Assembly (NCBI GenBank): GCA_963966185.1
Contig: CAWZYM010000172.1
Coordinates: 551,001-615,000 of the forward strand
Direction of reading: 5' to 3'
Length of the DNA stretch: 64,000 nt
Origin: Rhabditoides inermis
Taxonomy: Eukaryota > Nematoda > Chromadorea > Rhabditida > Rhabditidae
A program made the translations under genes and the position numbers. Positions 1 to 11,124 of this stretch are shown here, piece after piece (within the stretch, counting starts at the first letter, position 1; the number at the start of each line of letters is the position of its first letter). A model generated the notes under the pieces. It did not search any database, was not told the DNA's origin, and saw only the letters and a program-made list of their open reading frames with translations.

Positions 1-19
1 GTGATGTCACTTTGCCGCG

Positions 20-66
20 ACGCGTCAAATCTTGAACGCTTGACGCAGTGCGTCAAGTTGACGCGT
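20..66. repeat. Nested palindrome of TTGACGC/GCGTCAA motifs
   Basis: A perfect hairpin TTGACGCA-G-TGCGTCAA at about 41-57 is enclosed by an outer pair, ACGCGTCAA at about 20-28 and TTGACGCGT at about 58-66. It lies in the last visible intron of the DUF229 gene. It could be part of a foldback element or a protein-binding palindrome; the sequence does not decide. Confidence 0.5.
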
Positions 67-133
67 TATGTAGTATAAACGGCCCTTCTCTCTCTCTCCC
101 CCTATTCTCTCTCTCCCCCCCCCCTTCTCTTAC

Positions 134-3013
134 CGTGACCAGTGTGAGATTGTCGTGAGTGAGTCTGGAATGATGGGCGAGTGCGAACACTGGTCTCTCT
201 CTCGTCTGCTGTCGCAGAATGTCGCCGTTGTAGCGCAGCCACACCTGTGAACAAGGGACAGTCAAGGATAGACAAGGTGAGGTACATGAGGTGAGGTAGT
301 AGACAAGGAGAGAGACGTGTCGAACCTTGTGTTGTGGCTGTCCTCCCATACACACTCGCCTGTACGCCCCCTTCAGTAGCAAGTCCTCGTTCGCGTGGAA
401 GATGGTCTGAAATGGGACACAGGTAAGATGGTTCGGAAAATGTTGGTACACTATACTATAGTCAGAATCGACGCGTGCACACTTGACCAGGGGACCTGCT
501 TCCTTTCTTTTTCTCCGAGCGCCTGACAGTGGAAAGAGAGAAGGGAGAGATAGACAGAAAGAGAGAGATAGAGATAGACAGAGAGAAAGAAAGAGAGAGA
601 GAAAGAAAGAGAGAGAGAATTTCATCTGTACACTTCATATCTACAGCTAGCTCTAGCGCGATCCGAAGTACTTATGGTGCTCTGAACGTCTGTCTTTGTT
701 GGATTGTGCGCTATAACCACTAGCTACATTGCGAAAACAGAGCTCCACCTGCGAATAAAACGACGTCGGCTGTTTGTCGAAGCCCTTGAGACGCAGCGTG
801 AACGTGCCTAGAACGAAATTTGCAAAACAAAAACATCCACTTTAGTCTATGAAACAATTAGATCCCTGAACTGGCTCACCTAAGTCGAATAGATCCTCGT
901 TGTAGGCGGTGAGATATCCGGCGGCGGAGAAGTTGCGCCACACGAAAGGATACACGTCCACGTGGTCGGCAGTGCGAATGTTCTTCCTAGGAATCTCTCT
1001 CTCTCTCTCCTTCTCTCCCTCCCTCCCTCCCTCCCTCCCTCCCTCCCTCCCTCCCTCCCTCCCTCCTCACTTTGTCTTGGGCATCTCCTCCTCTGCATGT
1101 CCTGTCAGCATGGGTAGAAAGGCGCGTGTGGTCGCGTCTCCCACTATGTTGTGGGCTGCAAATATGCTAAATTTCCTGAGAAATCAGTGAAAACCATTTT
1201 TTGACTTTCGAAAGATAATATTCATGAATGAAACAGTAACCTACCCTTCAGCACCACACTCCCCAACTCCTCCTCCAGATACTTGAGCGTCTTCGGAAGA
1301 GTGCGCCTGAAGAAAACGAATTCTATAGCGTCAAGAAAACTTTCGTGAAGTTTGTAAAAGAGTAAGAAAAAAACTCGCCTGAATGACATGTGTGACATGG
1401 AGTCTAGTGATAGCCAGTAGACACTGGGTCTGTCGGGTGCATCGGGTGAGGGAGAGGGGGATGGGGGGCGGGGCACCGCGTACATCACAAGCTGACTCCT
1501 GCAACGATTCCTTTCGGTGACAAACTGTTAGATAAGTACGCCTCACTATGAATAGAGAATTCTATTTCTCTCTGTTTTGTGGGAATATCTAATATTGATA
1601 GATAACCCACCCCTCTCCTCCATTCTCCCTCTTGCATGTCACGCGGGCAAAGTCCTCCTCCATTCGGAATGGAAGAGAGATGGTCTTCTCCTGGGAGTAG
1701 GTGTAGCGGGTGTCACTGGTGCGCTGTACGTAGGAGAGACGGCAGGAAGAGGGGCTGGAAGGGACAGTGAGTGAGAGAGAGAGAGGAGAGGAGAGAGACT
1801 CACTCCACTCCTTGGACTGCATCGAGTAGTCCGTCCTCTCGCAGCACAACCACGTCTTTCCCCACCCACTCCTCGCAGTTCAATGCGTTCGGGGGTGTGG
1901 AGAAGTGTTTCATCACCTGTGAGAGTCTCTCTCTCTTTCTCTCTTTCTCTTTCTCTCTCTCTCTCTATCTCTCTCTCTCTCGTTCTCTCTCTCCCTCTCT
2001 CGTTCTCTCTCTCCCTCTCTCTCTCTCTCTCCCTCCCTCTCTCTCCATATCGCGTACCTCCGTGTCGTTCTGATAGAGCGTGGGGCGTTTACAACCCTGA
2101 AACATGAATGGTTCAGCAATCCCCCCCCCCAACACAACTCACCTGATCGATGGTCATATTGAGTGACGTGGTGATCTGCACTTGAAGAGACTGAAAGTGT
2201 TTCTCACCGTAATCATAATCATTATGATGATAATGAAACGAGACAAAGGAAACATGATGATACAACAAAACGAAACTCACCCCTACAGTCTGTCCAGTGG
2301 GCATGGGGACTGCGGCTGCCGCTTCTGCCAGCACTTCGCCCACACTCTTCGGTCTGTTCGGCAGGGTCTCGGCCACTGGCGGATGCTCGTGACGATTGCC
2401 CGGCGGACGCCCGACAAACGCCTAGAAAGTTATTTGCACCACAATGTTTCTATAGTTTACTAAAGCTAGAAAATGACATGGTTCCCATGTGTACATCTCC
2501 TCTACGTTTTTGATGCGCATTTGTTGAATAAAATCTGCAAAAAGTCACGTCCGTGTTGAGATTGCATTGTTCACTCTCTACAGAAAGTACCCGTGCTGAA
2601 GCGTGTCGTTCTAAACTGTATCACCTGCGCGACTCCACTGCCTCCGGTCCGTGGCTGCTCCTGGTTGAGTGGTCGTCGCAGCACGGGTCGACCGTGGTAG
2701 ATCACCACCACTGGGGTGTCCGGGCCCACGGTGGGCGCAGCACTCGACACATTCGATTCATTCGAAGAGTCATTCACATACAGACGTTCAAGGAGGACCC
2801 GAGGGTGGTACTGAAGATAGCTATGTGCGTTGAGGCAATCAATATAAATCACCTTTGTATACTCCTTCAGATCCCACTCCCAGTCGTCGTAATCAGTTAC
2901 GGTGAGTACGAATATAGAGCATACGAAGATTGCTGTGAAAATCATTTGAGAACTGTACAATGTACAAATGAACGCTTACTGGAAAGCACGAGTAGAAAAG
3001 TTTGCATGCGCAT
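134..3013 (-). CDS. DUF229 sulfatase-like protein, 3' end outside window
   Basis: A 15-exon minus-strand model, in phase throughout: 2980-3013, 2853-2932, 2625-2810, 2281-2421, 2143-2190, 2058-2096, 1804-1916, 1611-1754, 1379-1498, 1245-1306, 1071-1155, 880-986, 749-807, 356-406, 134-244. It gives 460 residues before running off the window. A hydrophobic N-terminus (TFLLVLSTIFVCSIFVLTV) looks like a signal anchor, followed by an N-linked-glycosylation-rich stretch (NDSSNESNVSS). The family call rests on YWLSLDSMSHMSF, the following RRTLPKTLKYLEEEL and IVGDATTRAFLPMLTG, then FSAAGYLTAYNEDL, KGFDKQPTSFY and HHSRLTHDNL. These match the order expected of DUF229, an invertebrate family in the alkaline-phosphatase/sulfatase fold. 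Substrate and reaction are not known to me. The junction after residues MSF uses a GC donor (AG|GCGAGT). The missing part is the C-terminus beyond position 134. Confidence is high for the family and moderate for the first two exons. Confidence 0.8.
1012..1068. repeat. (CCCT)n microsatellite inside a DUF229 intron
   Basis: About 14 units of CCTC on the plus strand fill the intron between the exons at 1071-1155 and 880-986. On the sense strand the donor reads GTGAGGAGGGAGGG, so the purine repeat starts directly at the splice donor. Confidence 0.85.
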
Positions 3014-3487
3014 GGTGTCGTAGAGAAGTATGAATGGAATCAGTTCATCAGAATGATCCAGTGCCAGCGATATTAGTCTGATTCACACTAGACAGCATCG
3101 CACGCCAGTCGTCCTTATCATGCCAGGTTAAGTGTTTGCTCTATTTGCTCTATTCGCGGACCTACCAATAACCAATGTTTCGGTGTTGAACAGAACTCTG
3201 CCATATTACCATTTGAATAGACACGTATCTAATCGTGGGATAAAGAATATATGTTTGATTTGCTTGAAAATCGGCGCCGCACTGCGTGTCTTCGCTTCTT
3301 TCATGTTTCATGATTGATCACTGATCGTGAGACCGGAGCAAACGCAGATGTTCACAATCTGATCTGATACGGCGTGAGAGAGGCTTATCGGCATGCTATC
3401 ACTTATGAGCTCCACTAGTGAGGTGTTGCAAATACAGTCCAGGGAATATTTAGTTCCACCACCACTCCGCGCCTCCATCCCGCATTT

Positions 3488-5690
3488 ATAATAATAATAA
3501 TATGTTTATTCATAGTGCATGTGGCCATGTGGGGGTGGGGGGTACACAGAGAGAAATACAACATGACGAAAAGAGAGTGTAAGCAGCTCTTGTCGACGTT
3601 GACAGACCCCCGTCGACCCGGTACAACTACGCTTTCCAGAGATCAGTATTTAAACGTGATCTATGCGGAAAGACAAAGTCTCGCCACTCGATATGGGACA
3701 GAGGAGAGTGAGGAAAACGGACCAGGTTATGCCGTTTGCCACCACTTCTCACTAAATGAATAATCCAGCTTCATATTTTTGTTAAGATTACCTAGAACCT
3801 GGTTGGATCATTTATACAAAGTAGTGTTGAAACTGTTCCGTTTTTACTATGGAAGTTTATTAAATCATTTAGTCTCTTTCGGAATAGGGGTTTTTCATGA
3901 ACAGAGACCACGTAACTTGGAAGTGAATTCCAAACATTAACGGCTGTGTATGTTAAAAATGATTGTTCTACAGTAGTTTTTGCGTTTGTGAGTAATTTGA
4001 GACCATTCGAACGTGTTCTGTATGATCTCGAAGCTGTGCTTGCTACAGTGAAAGGATTATCTGCTTTAATGTGACCATGAATGTAGCTATGCGCTAGTGA
4101 CAAACTGTTTTCCATTCTCCTCAAAAACAATGTCTCTAGATCAAGAACACGTAATCTATCCACATAGCACATCTTAGGTAAAATTGCCTTTGTAAATTTA
4201 CGTTGCACTTTTTCAAGATCGTTACAACATGATATGTTCATATGACATAACACTTCACTACCATTACCATACTCTAGTATGGGTCGTATTTTGTACATAT
4301 AGAAGTTTTTAAATAGGTCTTGAGAATAAGAGAAGGTTTTGGGAACAAGAGTTGATAAAGCGGAAGCTTTTCGTATTTGTTTCGATAAATGACTTGAGGG
4401 GTCTAGATCATAGTTCAATTGAATACCTAAGTCTCTGATGTTTCGCATGTATAGGTTTTCTTCGGATTCTGTTTTCCGAAATGCATACATTCGCACTTGC
4501 ATACATTCAAACTGAAAGTGTCATCTGCCTATGTTTGAAGAAATTCGAGATGACATGTAGGGCTGATTCAAGTTTTATTTCGAAACCTGGTGTACCAGAG
4601 GAAAGATATAGTTTTAAGTCATCAGCATACATCAGAAAATGAGAGTTTTCAATAAAATCTCCGATGTCATTTACATACAGCAGGAACAAAAGGGGACCAA
4701 CCACACTTCCCTGAGGCACACCAGACAGAACCTCTAGCCAGTCAGACAGCGAATCATTTATCCGTACTCGTTGTTGTCTACCGATCAAGTAATTTGTTAA
4801 CCACCGCAAAAGATCACCACCAAACCCGTAGGATTCGCAGATTTGCAATAATCTTCGATGACATACAGTATCAAAAGCTTTTGCTAAATCCAGGTAAATG
4901 TTGTCAACGATTCTATTTTTTCCGAGCTCTTTCACTAGATAGGAAACATAATCAACCATCTGCGTAATGGTTGACCGTCCATTGAGAAAACCATGTTGTT
5001 GTGGGGATATGAGATTATTTGCCCATAAGTGAGTGCGCATTTCAAATACAAGTATCCTCTCAAACACCCTACAGCTTGTACATGTAAGAGATATCGGACG
5101 ATAATTTGTTACCAATGATGGATTGTCCTTTTTGTGAACCGGAACTACTATGGATTGTTCCCACAGTTGTGGCATATTTCCAGTACTTAGGGTTTCCTTG
5201 AATAAGATATATAGAGGAAGAGCCAAAACGAGTGCCAAAGACTGAAGTACAATACTTGGAATGCCGTCCGGTCCACATGATAATTTTCTTTTGAAACGTT
5301 TTAGATATTCATAAACTCTGTCGGATTCCAAGTCAAAATCGAGCAACTTTGCCCTTGTTCTGTCTGTAACTGAGAATTCGGCATTGTTATCGCGAGTGAA
5401 AACATCTGAAAATTGCTTATTGAAAAGTTGCGCTCTTTCAAAATCATCAGAAACTGAACGAGAACCATCCGAAATGTTGGGAATATCGGATTTTTCAGAC
5501 GTTTTATTTTTGATGTAGTTCCAATAACCCGTTGGTGAAGCAGTTCTGAGAATGTTGCGCTCTCGTTCTATAAAATAGCAACGCACGTCTTTTTTGTATT
5601 GTTTCGTAGCATTTTTATAAGCGTCTATATGTCTTGGATCCCGAGTTCGTTTTTGAATATCATTTGAAAATTGCGCGCGCGCGAAACTTT
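3488..5690 (-). mobile_element. 5'-truncated non-LTR retrotransposon (LINE) reverse transcriptase, inactivated
   Basis: The coding part runs 5690 to 3792 on the minus strand in two frames. The first carries reverse-transcriptase motifs in order: ALPLYILFKETL, VPVHKKDNPSLVTNYRPISL, LDLAKAFDTV (motif A), SGVPQGSVVGPLL (motif B) and the catalytic YADD at about 4619-4630. It stops at about 4507 after RQMTLSV. A second frame, 4502-3792, continues with the usual thumb and C-terminal region (MRNIRDLGIQLNYDLDPS, IRPILEYGNGSEV, KVQRKFTKAIL). A single frameshift plus stop therefore separates the halves. No endonuclease domain precedes the reverse transcriptase, so the copy is 5'-truncated. A (TAA)n run at 3488-3502 looks like the 3' simple-sequence tail seen in CR1/Jockey/L2-type LINEs. 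I assign it to that broad group only; the clade would need a tree. Confidence 0.88.
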
Positions 5691-6418
5691 GAATTTGAAT
5701 TTAATCGCGTAATCTCGATGGCTATCGATTTCTGGCGCTTTCTCTTCACTCTTATGATCTGTACTGGCGGAAACTGATTTGCCCACACACTGTAATGATA
5801 TGCAGTACTACCATTTTAGGTATTTTAGTTTGGTATGCGTGTTCGTCGAAAAACGCTGCATAATGATAATAATTCGATAAAGTGATTCACAAATATCCAT
5901 TTGTACCATCAACAAATCTAGGTCATCAACCAATGTTGCGGCAAATATGAATAGTTTATATTATTTTTTATCTGTGACGAAAAATACGGAATGCTGATAA
6001 GCAACGTAAACAAAAAGTGCACATTGTTTATTTTTATATATTCACAAATATTAAGTCGTATGTTGTATCAAACAGTATAAAAACAGTATCTTATCAGTCT
6101 CTTCAAACGGCTTCGAATTACCTTCAAACTACTATATGATATAGATGTATTACTATTTGCCTTGGAATTATTTTTACTTTACTTTTCTTCTTCTTTTTCC
6201 TGCGGCGTGCGGTCGGGTCTTCATTTCGACCCGCCGCCGCCGAAAATCTTTCATCGTAGATCTAAGGCACTACTGTATGCTTCATATCATAGTGATTGTG
6301 TTGTCATGTTCAGATATAACGATTCCGGATGAATGATTGATTGATTGATTGATTTACTTACTTACTTACTTTACTTACTGAAGTAGTCTTTATCGGGCGC
6401 ACTGTCGGATTGGTGAAT
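5691..6418. other. Gene-free, AT-rich flank between LINE and rDNA fragment
   Basis: No exon-like open stretch with splice sites or recognisable protein is seen. It ends in short tetranucleotide runs, (ATTG)n at about 6333-6352 and (ACTT)n at about 6354-6379, immediately before the rDNA-derived sequence. Confidence 0.6.
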
Positions 6419-6558
6419 TCGCTGCGTGAGAGGTGAAATTCTTGGACCGCAGCGGGACGCCCTATTGCGAAAGCATTTGCCAAGAATGTCTTCGTTAATC
6501 AAGAACGAAAGTCAGAGGATCGAAGGCGATTAGATACCGCCCTAGTTCTGACCGTAAA
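6419..6558 (+). repeat. Upstream duplicate of the 18S rDNA core block (140 bp)
   Basis: This 140-bp block is identical to 6631-6770 except for one base (gcAgcggg against gcTgcggg). It contains the highly conserved 18S stretches gaggtgaaattcttggacc, gcatttgccaagaatgtctt and taccgccctagttctgacc. In an intact 18S gene the block occurs once, so this copy is a local duplication placed upstream and out of order. It ends at accgtaaa and is joined directly to sequence that should precede it. Confidence 0.85.
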
Positions 6559-6840
6559 GGATCTCGGTTCTGTTTCGTTGGTTGATAGACCAGGATAATG
6601 ATTAAGAGGGACAACTCGGGGGCATTCGTATCGCTGCGTGAGAGGTGAAATTCTTGGACCGCTGCGGGACGCCCTATTGCGAAAGCATTTGCCAAGAATG
6701 TCTTCGTTAATCAAGAACGAAAGTCAGAGGATCGAAGGCGATTAGATACCGCCCTAGTTCTGACCGTAAACTATGCCAACTCGCGATCAGATGGTGCTAT
6801 TGCGGCCCGTCTGGGAGCGTCCCGGAAACGAAAGTCTTCG
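6559..6840 (+). rRNA. 18S rRNA gene fragment, dispersed and non-functional
   Basis: The segment reads through a colinear piece of the central domain of 18S rRNA. It starts at ctcggttctg, continues through gataatgattaagaggga and the gaggtgaaattcttggacc block, and reaches ctatgccaac and cccggaaacgaaagtcttcg. It is only about 280 bp of a gene of about 1.75 kb, lies next to a 140-bp duplication, and has no flanking 5.8S or 28S. It is therefore a displaced rDNA fragment. Variants such as gtctgaccgtaaac-type wording and ggaaacgaaagtctt resemble nematode 18S as I know it. The short string accgtaaactatgccaa recurs at 6958-6974, a further rearrangement scar. Confidence 0.82.
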
Positions 6841-7326
6841 GGAATGAATAAAGCGAACAAACGGTAGCAAAGTGGAACCGGAAACCAGAACCGGAAATTA
6901 CAGGAGAAACAAAAAGTAGCAAAGGACGTGCTTCTCACTCACTCACAACACCTTCACACCGTAAACTATGCCAAGGTACTGTAAACGTCTCCACACTAGT
7001 TAGAATGCCTTGCGATGTCATAAATGAAAAAAAAATTTTCGTATACACTTCTGATATGAGATTCATGAGATGAAATGACGAGGGTATGTGGGAGGGACAC
7101 TCACAAAGCCAAATGTTCTTTTCATTCTCATATTACAAAAATGTTCTTCACGGCCGCCGCGCATTCCAATCCCTGCTCCCCTCTCGCACACATATAATTA
7201 GCCATTCCATCTGAATAATTCAGCGTTCAGCCTCATACAAACGTACGCATACATCTAGTATGTCACCCACATTACATATGTCTCATCCCGGGCGATACAC
7301 ATATGCCCGGGCACCTAAATAAATTA

Positions 7327-7380
<54 letters not shown>

Positions 7381-10300
7381 CCCTCCTCACTCATATAGCC
7401 ATGTCCAGCTAATTCTAATTCAATGTGCGCCACTCACAACGTCATCATAGTATAGCGAATTGTTGTTGTTTTGTGTTGAATATTCGCATTATTTACGTCT
7501 TTTCACCTGCTTTATTATACTCTGGCCGTCGCTCCGTAAAGAGTGGGAAATAAACAGAGAATAGTCTCAATGGTCAGTGGGAATGGAGTCCGGCTGTATA
7601 GAGCCTGAGAATGAATGGATGGGAGTGAGACTGACTAAAGTCAACACCCGACCGGTGTTCGTTCCTCATATTTGGTATCAATTTTAGAGTGACACTCTTT
7701 CGTACGATAGAGAAAAAAGTAGACGTTGTTATTTGCGTGTACATTCGAATCACAGTCGAGAGAGCCTCTCGGTTCCATTGTAGTGTCTTGTTGTGTGCGC
7801 CACCACAGTGAGTGGGTGAGGTTTGCTACAATTAGCACAACCGTTCATTGGCGCGCGAACAACCGGCTGTGCTTGCCGCCGCAGTTGTGTGTTAAAAAAT
7901 TGTGTTCTGTTTATTCGATTTCGTTTTGATCCGTTCCTCACCTCATGCATCTTCTTTGTGTGTTCTGCATAATCTCGTCGCATATTCTTCAAAGAGAACG
8001 GCCCTCTTCTCACCCGACGTTCCTCCACTTTGAATGTATGACATCCCTTCTCTGGGGAAATTCAATATTCATGCGCGGCTGAGCTGAGAAGCGTTCCTCG
8101 CTCGCTGTGTCCACTCTCCAAGGAAAGACGTCTGTGTTTTGACTCGCGCCCACTTGTTGTTTACTCTGTGTTTGTTGTCTCTCTCTCGCAAGCTTCCGCC
8201 CGCCGCCTTGTAATCATGTACGCGCTGATATCCCACGATATCCTGATCTTTGCGGGCGCTCCCACACAGAGCACCCGACGCGAGATATTATCCCTCCATT
8301 TCCCCCGGCCACAACAAAGAAGTGACTGCGTCTCGTCTGCGCTCTCCGAGGATGCCACGCTCTCTCGTCGTCGCCGGTTGTAATAGTATCGACACTCTGC
8401 CAAGAGCGTTGTCGCCTCGTGTGAGCCTCGCGCGTTCCTCCGTTCCTCCCATCACTCCGGCCACCTGCCGATAATCCACTTATCCACTTATGCCGCTCCG
8501 CGTTTTTCCGAGTCTCGATTAGTCGCTACATCATGTATGTCTAGATTGCTAATTCGTTCCGTGTAAACTTCCCACCTGCATGTTCGCATCTGCTGGTCAC
8601 TGGATTGAGACGTCAAAACATAGCCGGTCGAAGATCCGACATATATTTTCGTTCCCACATCACCTCTCTCTCACCACATCGATCGTGGTATTAATAGAGA
8701 GGCGAGGGCGCGATAAATCTGCCTCGATGTGGCTGGGGCGAACGCTAAGCGCAGCCGTTTTTGCAGCCCGTAATTTCGCGTTTGCGTGTGCGCGTCCGGG
8801 TCTGCTCTCTCCTCTCCTGCTGCTCAATGGGGCTCACCCGGCTGTCGCTCTTTCCTAGATACCAATTGTCTCGCGGCATACCAGCTATCAGCGCTTTCCT
8901 GCCTGCACGTACAGTTCTCTGGCCTTGCATATCCCTCGCATGCAAACCCGTTCCGCTCTGCAAAAAGTGGGCGGCCGATCACACTTACAACTCGCTATTA
9001 GTACTCGTAGGAATGGAACGAATCCCGCTTGCCTGTACGTATTGGCTAATCCGCTTTGTGCGGCGAGCAGTTCTATTTTTGACGCGAGTCGTGGAGAGTG
9101 CATTGATTCACAGTCAATGTTATGTGAGCGCACCTGTGGTCCGACAGGAACCACGAACCGTACTGCGGTGTGACATGCATGAATTCGTTATCACTGACAT
9201 TCCTGTTTGTTTACCTTATCACTGGCACTGCTACTCACTGCTACTGCAACAGGCGAGCTGTCACGGCGCAACAAGTGTCGCGTCTCGTCTCTTGTTTTTC
9301 TCCGCCACTTTTTGCAGCTAGTACTAATCACTGCGAGAGTCGGCTAGTCGGTGTCAGCAGCCGCAGAACTTTCGAGGATCTATTTCCAATCGGCTATGCA
9401 GGATTACAGCTCTCTCCTTCGCGAAAAGTCTCGCCGAGCCGCACTGTTTTTGCTCTCCTTTGCACCACTGATTACTCCCATGTGGCGCTCTCTCACTCTC
9501 TCTTCTCCCGCCAACGGGTTTTTGTTCGTGTCTTCCTTCTCCCCTTTCGCTTTCCTCAGCTGCCATCGAACGCGGCATGAATGGCCGATAGAGCCTTGAA
9601 ACGTGCGATGAGACATGATGAAGGTTAGGGAGGCAGGCTGTCAGTGGCCGGTCGGGCATCCCCTGATTCGGTGGCCATGATTGATAGTTGCGCACGAGGG
9701 TGCGATGAGGAGAGGCTAGGGGTGGGGGGTGGTGACCCCTGCTGTGAGGTCCTCTCCTCTCAAGCCGCGCCCGGCCTCTCGCGGATACATGAGCCGACGC
9801 GACACACTCGCGACCCATATCTCCCGAGGATTCGAGCTTTGCTCCACTCACTCCCTCACTCACTCCCTCTTTGTTCTTCTAATGTTTTCTCCCGCAACAT
9901 TACTGTAGTGACGAGTTTTTAGCGCAGCGAGAAAGGTGTGAGTGATTCAATTCTTTGCGCGTTGCGGCGCGCGATTGTATGAATGTTTCTCTCTTCAATT
10001 TCCTATCGCGGCCAGTGCTATTGTTGTTCGCAGCAGTGTTTGCGCTCGCGTGCTACCGTTTATACTATTGCATCTAGGCGGATCGGCAAACTTTTTGCGT
10101 ATGTGTGTGTGTGTTGCGTCTGGCGTCGCGCGATTCTCTGCTTCTCTCACCCTCTCCCTCCCTCGCTGTCCTTATTACATTACACACACGGTATACGAGG
10201 CGGTTCCTGTTGTCCGCCAGTCTCTAGTTTCACATCCCCTTCCCCCTCCGCCGCTGATCATAAACTTTATACAGCAGCCCCGGCTATTTGCACCCGTTGC

Positions 10301-10456
10301 ACCATCTCTCTCACAGCAGTGCATTGTTCGCGACTCTGCACTTTCGTCCTATCCTCTCCTCCTTTCGGGAGATAAATTGCAAATGGATGGAGACACATTC
10401 TGAGTAAGGAGATGGAGGGGGGGGGGGGGGGGGAATTGGGAATGCCCGGGTGGTGT

Positions 10457-10504
<48 letters not shown>

Positions 10505-11122
10505 CGGACTCGGGTCCGACAGCCGCCGGCGCGCCTTTGTGATTCTCTTTTTGTGCCGCCCTTTGCATGTGCTCTCCTCTCGCGCTGACCGCTCACTCCA
10601 TAAGCATCCATCTCTCTTCCCGTCTGACTGCATGATTCACATTCAAATTTCCCCCGTCCCTGGTATGTGAGCTAGGAATAGCTGTAACCGCGTGAATCAT
10701 CCATGCTTTTGAGATGCAGAGGTTATAGCGAGAGAGAATGGGAAGAGAGATGCTTATCGTGCTATTTCGTTTTGTGCGCAATAGACCTTTTCTGCGTGCT
10801 CGATGAGATTTCTTTCGCACGCGGCTCTCTCCATAATCGGTATATTGGATACTTTATATATTTTCCGCATTTCCTCTTTCTCCCCTCCTTCTCTCTGCCC
10901 TCGTATCCCTGGTTTCTCGTTTCACTCGACTGCGTTTCCGCTCTCTACTCATATGTGGCAATGTTATCCTGCCTGAAGCTCATACCACAAACCACAATGT
11001 ATCCGTTTCGTTGTATAATTGTATTACTCGCAGTTTTGAAATGTGTTTTAATGACACATTTTTTTATCGCTGATACTTAATGATTGTTTTGATGGATGGC
11101 TCAATTATCGATTGACTTGCAG
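6841..11122. other. 4.3-kb region with no gene I can support, upstream of LRCH
   Basis: Open frames here (for example about 8761-9321 and 9170-9580 on the plus strand, 9354-9863 on the minus strand) have no recognisable domain, no coherent exon chain and a CT/CG-rich composition giving Ser/Arg-rich translations. A (CT)n tract lies at about 7332-7380, a run of 17 G at 10417-10433, and (GA)n at about 10460-10501. The region probably holds the LRCH promoter, but I see no TATA box or motif I can defend. Confidence 0.5.
10417..10501. repeat. Poly-G run followed by (GA)n
   Basis: Seventeen consecutive G at 10417-10433 are followed 27 bp later by about 20 GA dinucleotides (10460-10501). Both are purine runs on the plus strand and are potential G-quadruplex or triplex-forming sequence upstream of LRCH. 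Confidence 0.8.
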
Positions 11123-11124
11123 GC
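11110..11124 (+). promoter_or_regulatory. Candidate trans-splice acceptor for LRCH
   Basis: The sequence gattgacttgcag ends 2 nt before the LRCH start codon. With no plausible upstream coding exon, this is the arrangement expected for spliced-leader addition in nematodes. An ordinary 5' UTR exon upstream is the alternative. Confidence 0.4.

Noticed and set aside
2461..2534. Possible DUF229 exon reading FIQQMRIKNVEEMYTWE
   Set aside because: No donor keeps the phase. Flanking exons 2625-2810 and 2281-2421 join directly in phase 0.
8761..9863. Open frames of 130-186 aa on both strands upstream of LRCH
   Set aside because: They overlap in several frames, lack family similarity and reflect CT/CG-rich composition.
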